A stretch of 64,000 nt of DNA from Cellulomonas marina (GTDB lineage Bacteria; Actinomycetota; Actinomycetes; Actinomycetales; Cellulomonadaceae): positions 223,319 through 287,318 of the forward strand of contig NZ_FOKA01000004.1 of assembly GCF_900111925.1 (NCBI RefSeq). The letters run 5' to 3'. The notes beneath the pieces are model-generated. The model was given only the letters and a program-made list of their open reading frames with translations, did not search any database and was not told the DNA's origin. This document shows, one piece after another, positions 8,489 to 15,665 of this stretch. The position numbers and the translations under genes were made by a program. Positions within the stretch are counted from its first letter, which is position 1, and the number at the start of each line of letters is the position of its first letter.

Positions 8489-9493
8489 TCACCCCTCCCG
8501 CACGACGAGGACCGACTTGCCGCGGGTGCGACCGGCGACGAGGTCGGCCACCGCCTCGGCCGCCGCGGCCAGCGGGTACGTGCGCCCGACGGCCGGTGCC
8601 ACGTCCCCGGCGACGACCCGCGCGACCAGCCGCCCCAGCGCCTCGCGCCGCTCGGTCGCAACCAGCATGACGAGGCGCTGCCGCACGAAGGGAGACGTCG
8701 CCGCGGCGGCGAGCTGCCGCCCGAGGCCGCCCGTGAGCCGGCCACCGCCCTCCCCGCCGACGAGCACGAGGGTCCCCGCGGGCGTCAGCACCCGGCGCAG
8801 GCGGCGCACCGGCGTCCGGCCGCCGATGTCGACGACGGCGTCGTACCGCTCGTCGCCCGCCGTGGCGTCCTCGCGCGCGTGGTCGAGCACCCGGTGGGCG
8901 CCGAGCGCCCGGACGAGGTCCGCCTTCCCCGCGCTGCACACGCCGGTCACCTCGGCCCCGGCGGCGACCGCGAGCTGCACCGCGTAGGTGCCGACGCCCC
9001 CGGACGCACCGAGCACGAGGACCCGGTGGCCGGCCCGGACCGCCGCCACGTCGTCGACCGCCCCCTGGGCGGTCAGCCCCGAGACCGGCAGCGCCGCGGC
9101 CGCCACGACGTCCAGGCCCGCCGGCCGGCGCACCAGCCGGTCGACCCGGGCCCGCGCGTAGGGGGCGAAGGAGCCCCTGCCGGTGCCCAGCACCTCGTCG
9201 CCCACGGCGAGGTCCGTCACCCCGGGCCCGAGCGCCACCACCCGGCCGGCCAGGTCCATCCCCGGCACGGGCTGACGCGGCGAGCGCAGGCCGGTGACGA
9301 GCCGCACCACCGCCGGGTCCCCCGCGACGAGGTGAGCGACGCCGCGGTCGACACCCGCGGCGTGCACCTCGACGAGCACCTCACCCGCCCGGGGCACCGG
9401 CGTCGGCACCTCCTCCACCCGGAAGCCCTCCGGCCCGCCGTAGCGCCGCTGCACGACGGCCTCCATCCGCGTCGGCACCGCGACCACGTCCAT
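8489..9493 (-). CDS. MDR-family NAD(P)H quinone reductase-like oxidoreductase
   Basis: This 334-residue medium-chain dehydrogenase/reductase has a GroES-like N-terminal half (PRAGEVLVEVHAAGVDRG, PVPGMDLAGRVVALGPGV) and a Rossmann half with the nucleotide motif VLVLGASGGVGTYAVQLA near residue 152. The zinc-binding Cys/His cluster of alcohol dehydrogenases is not evident, which points to the zinc-free quinone oxidoreductase-like branch. The ATG at 9493 follows GGGAGGAG by a good distance. It diverges from a TetR regulator, and two matching palindromes lie between them, so it is almost certainly the TetR target. The substrate is unknown. Confidence 0.9.
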   Translation of the reverse strand: MDVVAVPTRMEAVVQRRYGGPEGFRVEEVPTPVPRAGEVLVEVHAAGVDRGVAHLVAGDPAVVRLVTGLRSPRQPVPGMDLAGRVVALGPGVTDLAVGDEVLGTGRGSFAPYARARVDRLVRRPAGLDVVAAAALPVSGLTAQGAVDDVAAVRAGHRVLVLGASGGVGTYAVQLAVAAGAEVTGVCSAGKADLVRALGAHRVLDHAREDATAGDERYDAVVDIGGRTPVRRLRRVLTPAGTLVLVGGEGGGRLTGGLGRQLAAAATSPFVRQRLVMLVATERREALGRLVARVVAGDVAPAVGRTYPLAAAAEAVADLVAGRTRGKSVLVVREG

Positions 9494-9507
9494 GCCCCGC
9501 TCCTCCC

Positions 9508-9555
9508 GTACAAAGTACGACCACTGATGTGGCGGACCGTACTCGTACTTAGTAC
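9508..9555. promoter_or_regulatory. twin TetR operators between divergent MDR and TetR genes
   Basis: Two 11-bp near-palindromes, GTACAAAGTAC (9508-9518) and GTACTTAGTAC (9545-9555), lie 37 bases apart in the divergent intergenic region. They share the form GTAC-N3-GTAC. The first almost touches the ribosome site of the MDR gene. Their position fits autoregulation and repression by the adjacent TetR protein. Confidence 0.7.
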
Positions 9556-9613
9556 GGTCGTCCAGGGCCGCGTGGGGACGACGAGCGACGGCGGCCGTCG
9601 GAGAGGGACGGGC

Positions 9614-10297
9614 ATGGCGGCAGGCACCGGGGAGCCGAGGGGCACCGGTCGACGGCCTGCGCTCACGCGCGACCGGGTCCTCGCGGCCGCCCTCGCCCTG
9701 GCGGACGCGGACGGGATCGAGCCGCTGACGATCCGGCGGCTGGCGGCGGCCCTCGACGTGAAGCCGATGACGCTCTACCACCACGTGCCGGGCAAGGAGG
9801 CGATCCTCGACGGGCTCGTCGACCTCGTGTTCGCCGAGGTGGAGGACCCGCCGACGGACGTCGGGTGGCGCGAGGCGCTGCGGGTGCGCTGCCACGCGCT
9901 GCGGGCGGTGCTGCGCCGGCACCCCTGGGCGGTGCCCCTGCTGGAGACGCGGACGACGCCCGGCCCGGCGACGCTGCGGCACCACGACGCCGTGCTCGGC
10001 ACGCTGCGGCGCGGCGGCCTGTCGCTGCCGCTGACGGCGCACGCCTACGCGGTCCTCGACAGCTACGTCTACGGCTTCGCGCTGCAGGAGGCGACGCTGC
10101 CCGTGCACGACGACGCGGACCTGCCCGCGCTGGCCGAGGCGATCGTCGGCGGGCTGCCGCCGGGGGCGTTCCCGCACCTCGTCGAGCTCACGACGCAGCA
10201 CGTCCTGCAGCCGGGGTACGCGTTCGGCGACTCCTTCGCCTTCGGCCTGGACGTCCTGCTCGACGGCATCGAGGAGGCGGCGGCGCGGGAGGCCTGA
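9614..10297 (+). CDS. TetR/AcrR-family transcriptional regulator
   Basis: This 227-residue protein has an N-terminal TetR HTH (LTRDRVLAAALALADADG, IRRLAAALDVKPMTLYHHVP). The MTLYHHV recognition helix and the C-terminal half (SYVYGFALQE) resemble the TetR C-terminal-domain group that includes tetracycline repressor-like proteins. ATG at 9614 is preceded by GAGAGGGACGG. It diverges from the MDR oxidoreductase across two operator-like palindromes and probably responds to a toxic small molecule that the reductase handles. It converges on the symporter gene across a hairpin. Confidence 0.9.
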   Translation: MAAGTGEPRGTGRRPALTRDRVLAAALALADADGIEPLTIRRLAAALDVKPMTLYHHVPGKEAILDGLVDLVFAEVEDPPTDVGWREALRVRCHALRAVLRRHPWAVPLLETRTTPGPATLRHHDAVLGTLRRGGLSLPLTAHAYAVLDSYVYGFALQEATLPVHDDADLPALAEAIVGGLPPGAFPHLVELTTQHVLQPGYAFGDSFAFGLDVLLDGIEEAAAREA

Positions 10298-10314
10298 GGC
10301 GGGACACGCGCGTT

Positions 10315-10340
10315 GGCGGCCCCCGCCGGGGGGACCGCCG
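10315..10340. terminator. bidirectional terminator hairpin
   Basis: GGCGGCCCCC and the facing GGGGG-GA-CCGCC form a stable stem with a short GCC loop. It lies in the 78 bases between the convergent stop codons of the TetR gene and the symporter gene. Confidence 0.55.
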
Positions 10341-10375
10341 TCGCGTCAGGAGTGGGAGACCGTGTCGGCCTCGCG

Positions 10376-11911
10376 TCAGGCCGTGCGGGCCGGGGTCGGC
10401 GCCTCGACGGCCACCGGCAGGGCACCCTCGCGCTCGAGCTCGCGCTCGAGGTCGAGCACCTGCTCGGCCTCCGACAGCCGCTCGCTCTCCGGCCGCGGCC
10501 GCAGGTACCCGACGAGCACGAACGTCCCGAACCCGATCACCCCGGCCACCAGGGTCGCCCACCCGTCGAACCCCGCGCCGACGAGGTCGTTGGGCACGTA
10601 CAGCAGGTCGTTCGGGACGCCGTACAGCGTCGGGGTGAGGGCGAGGAGGACCAGCCGCACGACGAGGCCGACGCCCGCCGCGGTGAGCGCCGCGACCGCC
10701 CCGGGCCGCCGCCAGAACAGCCCGATGACGAAGGGCGCGGCGAGGCAGGCCAGCATGAGGTCGAACGCGAGCGTCAGCAGGATCCCCGTCTGGGACACCC
10801 GGATCGCCAGCACGCAGCCGAGCACGCAGATCGGCACCATGGCCAGGCGCGTCCACCGCAGCAGCGGGTCCGGCCCGCCGACGACGATGCGCCGCTGCTG
10901 GAAGAGGTTGCGCACGGCCACGGCCGAGGTCGCGAGGATCGCCCCGGAGGCGGTCGAGAAGGACGCGGCGACGATCCCGGACAGCACGAGGACGGCCAGC
11001 AGCGGCGGCGCGTAGTCCGCGAGCAGGGTGAACAGCACCGGCCCGTCGTCGACGGAGATGCCGAGCACCGCGCTGGCGGTCAGCGCGACGAGCGCGAACA
11101 CCGTGCCGATCGCGGCGGTGAAGCCGGCGGCGACGAAGCACGAGCGGCGGGCCACCTCGGGGCTCTTCGCGCCGAAGATCCGCTGCATGAAGTCGATGGC
11201 GACGATGTCGCCGATGCCGAGCGCGACGAGCGTGGCCCAGTTGATGGGGGCGCCCTGCGCGCTGTCCGTGAGCTGCCCGACGTCGAACGGCCCCAGCCCG
11301 TCGGGCACGACGATCCCGTAGCTGACGGCGACCCAGCCGAGCAGCGCGACGGACGCGACGACGGTGATCGTCGTCTGGATCGCGGCGGTGTAGGCGTCGG
11401 AGAACAGCCCGCCCGCGACGGTGTACGCCAGGACCAGCGACACCGACAGCACCACGCCCCAGGCGTACGGGACGTTCGCGAACCGCTCGAGCAGGAACCC
11501 GCAGGCGACGAGGTTCCCGGCCAGCAGCGTCACGAACGACAGCAGCATGACCAGCGACGCGACGACCTCCGTGGGCCGCCCGTACCGGATGCGGAAGAAG
11601 TCGGCGAGCGTGAACAGCTTCATGCGGTTGACCGGCCGCGCGAGGAACAGCCCGGTCAGCAGCAGGCAGATCGCCAGCCCGATGGCCAGCGACGCCCCCG
11701 ACCAGAAGCCGAACTGCGACGTGAGGTCGGTGTTGCCGACGGTGGCGTTCGAGTCGACGGCCGCCGCGGTGAGCGACACCGCCACGAGCGGCACGCCCAG
11801 CCGTCGGCCGGCGACGAGGAAGTGCGCGCTGTCCCCGTCGATCTTGCGCGCGACGGCGATGCCGACCGCGAGGACGACGAGGACGGTCAGTCCGACTCCG
11901 GCGATGATCAT
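10376..11911 (-). CDS. sodium:solute symporter (SSS family)
   Basis: This 511-residue integral membrane protein has about 13 hydrophobic segments. Family features include a start in a membrane helix with no signal peptide, AGRRLGVPLVAVSLTAAAVDSN near residue 38, and STASGAILATSAVAVRN near residue 320, the typical sodium-site helix. It would import an organic solute with sodium. The substrate could be an acid, amino acid or sugar and cannot be told from sequence. The C-terminal tail is cytosolic, charged and Leu/Glu-rich. ATG at 11911 follows GGAG. A TetR gene lies 153 bases upstream on the same strand and may control it. Confidence 0.88.
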   Translation of the reverse strand: MIIAGVGLTVLVVLAVGIAVARKIDGDSAHFLVAGRRLGVPLVAVSLTAAAVDSNATVGNTDLTSQFGFWSGASLAIGLAICLLLTGLFLARPVNRMKLFTLADFFRIRYGRPTEVVASLVMLLSFVTLLAGNLVACGFLLERFANVPYAWGVVLSVSLVLAYTVAGGLFSDAYTAAIQTTITVVASVALLGWVAVSYGIVVPDGLGPFDVGQLTDSAQGAPINWATLVALGIGDIVAIDFMQRIFGAKSPEVARRSCFVAAGFTAAIGTVFALVALTASAVLGISVDDGPVLFTLLADYAPPLLAVLVLSGIVAASFSTASGAILATSAVAVRNLFQQRRIVVGGPDPLLRWTRLAMVPICVLGCVLAIRVSQTGILLTLAFDLMLACLAAPFVIGLFWRRPGAVAALTAAGVGLVVRLVLLALTPTLYGVPNDLLYVPNDLVGAGFDGWATLVAGVIGFGTFVLVGYLRPRPESERLSEAEQVLDLERELEREGALPVAVEAPTPARTA

Positions 11912-12064
11912 GCGGGCTCCAGCGGGTCGCGGCGCGAGGACGGGTCCGGCGACAGGGCGTGCGTGACGGCGATCCGTCACCACGTTTCTGTCGTTCGACC
12001 CGTATTCATCCGCGCCGACGTCACCGCGCTGGGTCCGCGACGAAACGATCGTGTTACGACCCCC

Positions 12065-12727
12065 TCACACCGCCTCCCCGCGCCTCCCCACCGGAACGCC
12101 GACGACCGCCAGGACCGCGTCGGCGACGAGCGCGGGGGTGCGCTCGTCGAGCGTGGCCGGGGCGCGGCGGCGCTGGAGGATGACGCTCTCGACGAGGCCG
12201 AGGACGAGGGCGGTGCGCCGGCCCAGGTGGTCCGGACCGGCCGCGGCGGTGGCGCCCGGGTCGTCGGCCGCCTCCGCCACGCACTGCGCGACCAGGGCCG
12301 CGTAGGCCTCCTCCAGCTCGCGGCGGCGGGCGTGGAAGGGCGCGAAGCGCTCGTCGTCGAGCTCGGGGAGCAGGTAGAGCGCACCGAGGTTGTCCTCGCC
12401 GCCGGACAGCAGCCGCACGTCCCCGGCCGCCAGCGCCCAGAGCCTCGCGGCGGCGGGCTCGTCGCGGGCCAGCAGGGCGCGGGCGGCGTCGAGCGAGGGC
12501 TGGACCGTGCCGAGCAGGAGCTCGAGGAGGACCTCGTGCTTGCCGGCGAAGTGGTGGTAGAGCGTGGCCTGCCGGACGCCGGCGACCTCGGCCAGCGCGT
12601 GCGTCGACGTGCTGCCGTAGCCGACCGTGCAGAACAGGCGCGCGCCGGCGTGGAGGATGTCCTCGCGCGTGCCGCGGCCGGTGGGCGAGACCCCGGCGGT
12701 CCGCGGTCGTCCGGTCGGGCGGGGCAC
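12065..12727 (-). CDS. TetR/AcrR-family transcriptional regulator
   Basis: This 220-residue regulator has a TetR HTH near residues 20-65 (GTREDILHAGARLFCTVGYG, VAGVRQATLYHHFAGKHEV) and a variable helical ligand domain. It lies upstream of, and in the same direction as, the sodium:solute symporter. The 153-base gap carries a less GC-rich stretch around 11990-12020 where a promoter could lie, though no convincing boxes were found. A link to symporter expression is inferred from position only. Confidence 0.88.
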   Translation of the reverse strand: MPRPTGRPRTAGVSPTGRGTREDILHAGARLFCTVGYGSTSTHALAEVAGVRQATLYHHFAGKHEVLLELLLGTVQPSLDAARALLARDEPAAARLWALAAGDVRLLSGGEDNLGALYLLPELDDERFAPFHARRRELEEAYAALVAQCVAEAADDPGATAAAGPDHLGRRTALVLGLVESVILQRRRAPATLDERTPALVADAVLAVVGVPVGRRGEAV

Positions 12728-12809
12728 GGTGGTCGACCGTAGCAGCGGCCGGCAACGGCCCGGGCGGCCCCGGGCGGGGGCCCGCGGCCCCTCGTCGGGC
12801 CCGAGCCCG

Positions 12810-13652
12810 TCAGCTCACCAGGGTCTGCGTGCCCAGCACCGCGAGCAGCCGGAGCTTGCCCTCCGCCTCGCTGCGCGGCGCGGCGGTGAGGACGAGCAGC
12901 GCCTGCGACTCGTCCTCGGTGAACAGGGCCTGGCAGTCGACCTCGACGCGCCCGACCTCCGGGTGGACGAGCACCTTGTGGTCCTCGAACCGGCGCGCGA
13001 CCTCGTGCGCCGCCCACGGCCGGACGAACTCCTCGCTGCGCGCGCTCAGCACCCGCACGAGCTCCGCGGCCTGCGAGCGCGGACCCGCCGTCCCCAGCGC
13101 GGCCCGCAGCGAGGCGACCTGGGCGCGGCTCTGCCGGTCGCGGTCCTCCTTGGGGTAGCGCAGCCGCTCGCTGCCGGGGTGGACGAACCAGCGGTAGACG
13201 GCGCTGCGCTCCCACCCGCGCAGCCCGGCGACGTCCCCCAGCAGCGCGCGGGCCAGGTCGTTCTGCACGAGCGTGCGACCCAGCGGGTCGATGACGAGGG
13301 CCGGTGTGTCGGTGAGCCGGTCCAGCACGCGCTGCAGCCCGGGCGCGACGTAGTCGCTCACCTCCCCGCGGTCCGGCGCGCTGTGCCCGGCGACGCGGAA
13401 GAGGTAGTCGCGCTCGTCGGGCGTCAGGCGCAGCGCCCGGGCGAGCGCGCCGAGCACCGGGACGCTGGGCTGCGGTCCGCGCCGCTGCTCCAGGCGCGTG
13501 TAGTAGTCGGTGGAGATGACGGCGAGCCCCGCCACCTCCTCGCGGCGCAGGCCGGCCGTCCGACGACGGGCGCCCGGGCTCAGGCCGACGTCCTCGGGAC
13601 GCAGGGCCGAGCGGTGCACGAGCAGGAAGTCGGCGAGGGCGTCGCGGTCCAC
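12810..13652 (-). CDS. XRE-family regulator with MmyB-like ligand domain
   Basis: This 280-residue protein has an N-terminal XRE HTH whose GLRREEVAGLAVISTDYYTRLEQRRG signature (split: GLRREEVAGLA, then STDYYTRLEQRRG) is typical of actinobacterial regulators with a PAS-like MmyB C-terminal domain. The C-terminal half (PALVIDPLGRTLVQND, LVHPEVGRVEVDCQAL) matches that domain, which can bind fatty-acid-like ligands. The start is a GTG at 13652. It diverges from an SDR gene across 113 bases, a very common pairing in which the regulator controls the reductase. Confidence 0.9.
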   Translation of the reverse strand: MDRDALADFLLVHRSALRPEDVGLSPGARRRTAGLRREEVAGLAVISTDYYTRLEQRRGPQPSVPVLGALARALRLTPDERDYLFRVAGHSAPDRGEVSDYVAPGLQRVLDRLTDTPALVIDPLGRTLVQNDLARALLGDVAGLRGWERSAVYRWFVHPGSERLRYPKEDRDRQSRAQVASLRAALGTAGPRSQAAELVRVLSARSEEFVRPWAAHEVARRFEDHKVLVHPEVGRVEVDCQALFTEDESQALLVLTAAPRSEAEGKLRLLAVLGTQTLVS

Positions 13653-13765
13653 GTCGGCATCATGACGCCGGTGGACGCCGCCCCGACAGGACGCAGGCAG
13701 GGACCGCCGGTCCCCCGATCGCCCGGTCCTGGTGGCCCCCGTCGTCCCGGCGCAGGCTGGACGCC

Positions 13766-14539
13766 ATGCAGATCACAGGGAAGACCGTCTTCATCCCCGG
13801 CGCGACGAGCGGCATCGGCCTGGCCCTCGCCCTCGCCCTCCACGAGCGCGGCAACGAGGTGATCATCGGCGGGCGGCGCACGGAGCTGCTCGAGCGCATC
13901 GTCGCCGAGCACCCCGGCCTGCACGCCGTCCGCGTCGACACCGCCGACGCGACGAGCGTGGCGGCGGCCTGCCGACGGGTCGTCGCCGAGCACCCCGGGC
14001 TCGACACCCTCGTCGCCATGGCCGGGATCATGCGCGTCGAGGACTGGACCCATCCCGAGGGCTTCCTCGCCTCGGCCGAGGAGGTGGTCACGACGAACCT
14101 GCTCGGCCCGGTCCGGCTCGTGGCGGGGCTCGTCGAGCACCTGCGCACGCGGCCCGACGCGACGATCGTGACCGTCTCCTCGGGCCTGGCCTTCGTCCCG
14201 CTGGCCGCGACCCCGACGTACAACGCGACGAAGGCCGCGGTGCACATGCTGAGCGAATCGATCCGCCTGCAGCTCGCACCCGCCGGCGTGCGGGTCGTCG
14301 AGATCGTCCCGCCGTCGGTGGCCACGGACCTGCTGCCGGGTCAGCGCGAGAGCGCGATCGCCATGCCGCTCGACGCGTTCGTCGCCGAGGTGATGGCGAT
14401 CCTCGAGCGGGAGCCGGAGCCGCGCGAGGTCCTCGTCGAGCGCGTCGGCTTCCTCCGCCACGCGGAGGTCCGCGGGGACTACGACGAGGTCGTCGCCACC
14501 CTGAACGCCAGCGACCCGCACGGCCGTCCCGAGGCCTGA
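13766..14539 (+). CDS. SDR-family oxidoreductase
   Basis: This 257-residue short-chain dehydrogenase/reductase has a cofactor motif GATSGIGLALALALHERG (residues 12-29), an NNAG-position AMAGIM, a catalytic Ser in TVSSGLAF and YNATK as the Tyr-x-x-x-Lys. It resembles the DltE-like branch of classical SDRs. The substrate is unknown. ATG at 13766 diverges from the XRE/MmyB regulator that likely controls it. It is the last gene before the restriction-modification operon. Confidence 0.92.
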   Translation: MQITGKTVFIPGATSGIGLALALALHERGNEVIIGGRRTELLERIVAEHPGLHAVRVDTADATSVAAACRRVVAEHPGLDTLVAMAGIMRVEDWTHPEGFLASAEEVVTTNLLGPVRLVAGLVEHLRTRPDATIVTVSSGLAFVPLAATPTYNATKAAVHMLSESIRLQLAPAGVRVVEIVPPSVATDLLPGQRESAIAMPLDAFVAEVMAILEREPEPREVLVERVGFLRHAEVRGDYDEVVATLNASDPHGRPEA

Positions 14540-14690
14540 CGAGCAGGGCCCGGTCGCAGTCAGAGCGACTTCCGGGTGACGCGGCGGCCGCTGTGCAACT
14601 AGTCTGCGAGGTGGGCCGCAGGTCACTTTGGGTCACCGAGGTGCGCCGGTCCACCGTCGAGCCGCTCCGCGAGGGGCGGCTCGTCGCACG

Positions 14691-15422
14691 TCAGGGCCAG
14701 CGCATCCGGTACGTCCGCACCTGCGGGAGCACGTACTCGTCGACCAGTCGCACGAGTGCGACGTTGCCGGCCGACATCGAGTCGCGGACCCTCTCAGCCC
14801 GCGCCAGTCCATACGCCGCCAGGTCGGCGAGCTGCACTCCCCGGTTGGTCTCCGAACGCACGAAGTGCACGGTGTCGACGATGTGCCGCAGCTGGCGACC
14901 TGCGACCACGCCCGCGCCCGTCGCCTGCAGACCCTTCACCATGTCGAGCGCGAACGCCTCGTGCTCGTTGGTCTCGTCGGCGACGAGCAGTGCGCGCTGC
15001 CGCAGCGGGTCTCGCTGGTAGGCCAGGTACCCGTCGAGCTTCTCGACGAGGAACTGCAGCGCCAGCAGGTGCGGTGGGTGCGGGCGGAGGTGTCGGGCTG
15101 CCAGCCGCCGCTTGTCGACTGAGGCGTGCGCCACGGCGCAGCCGTGGGCCTGCAGGAGCCTCAGCGCCTCCTCGTACACCTCCAGCCGCGTGCCGGGTGG
15201 CACGCCGCGCCAGCGCTTGTCGCCGCCGAACAGCTCCGCCCCGTGCAGCTCCCGGCGGGGGTCCTGCGGGACGTGCGCGGCGACGACGGCATCGACGGCA
15301 GCGGCGAGCGGGAGCACCTGCTCCTCGGGCACCAGCACGGCGACGAGCCAGTGTACGGGCTGGTCCGGGTCGTCGAGGCGTGAGCCGGTGTTCCCGCTCT
15401 CGTCGAGGTACGTAAGGAACAT
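14691..15422 (-). CDS. DUF3800 domain-containing protein
   Basis: This 243-residue protein starts FLTYLDESGNTGS, the DUF3800 signature with an early DESG acidic motif, and carries further acidic/His positions at LHGAELFGGDKRW, LLVADETNEHEAF and GVQLADLAAYGLARA. DUF3800 is predicted to have an RNase H-like fold, and members often occur in defence or mobile loci. Their activity is not generally established. The ATG is three bases after the stop of the 79-residue gene, making this the last gene of the Res-Mod operon. That placement suggests an accessory nuclease-like role in defence (inference). Confidence 0.85.
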   Translation of the reverse strand: MFLTYLDESGNTGSRLDDPDQPVHWLVAVLVPEEQVLPLAAAVDAVVAAHVPQDPRRELHGAELFGGDKRWRGVPPGTRLEVYEEALRLLQAHGCAVAHASVDKRRLAARHLRPHPPHLLALQFLVEKLDGYLAYQRDPLRQRALLVADETNEHEAFALDMVKGLQATGAGVVAGRQLRHIVDTVHFVRSETNRGVQLADLAAYGLARAERVRDSMSAGNVALVRLVDEYVLPQVRTYRMRWP

Positions 15423-15425
15423 CCG

Positions 15426-15665
15426 TCAGAGGACCTCGCGGACGACGAGCACCTCGTCGCCGTACGTGTTGATGGCCTTCACCGCGATCTTGCCGCTCGT
15501 CGGGCGGGGGAACGGGCGGGACGTGGTGCTGTACAGCGACTGCCACGCGGCCTCGTCGATCTCGGCCTTCAGCGACGTGCGCAGCCGCTTGTACGGGTCC
15601 TGCCCGCCGGAGAAGTAGGCGTGCCGGACGAAGAAGCTCTCCTCGTCGTAGTCGGTGTCGATCAT
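15426..15665 (-). CDS. small protein of the restriction-modification operon, unknown function
   Basis: This 79-residue protein of no family I recognise starts MIDTDYDEESFFVRHAYF and ends INTYGDEVLVVREVL. It is soluble, with mixed charge. The ATG directly abuts the Mod stop codon, and its own stop is three bases before the DUF3800 start, so it is translationally coupled on both sides. The ending resembles a short regulatory or subunit-like beta strand, but no function can be assigned. Conservation of this gene between Mod and DUF3800 in other genomes would show it belongs to the system. Confidence 0.8.
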   Translation of the reverse strand: MIDTDYDEESFFVRHAYFSGGQDPYKRLRTSLKAEIDEAAWQSLYSTTSRPFPRPTSGKIAVKAINTYGDEVLVVREVL

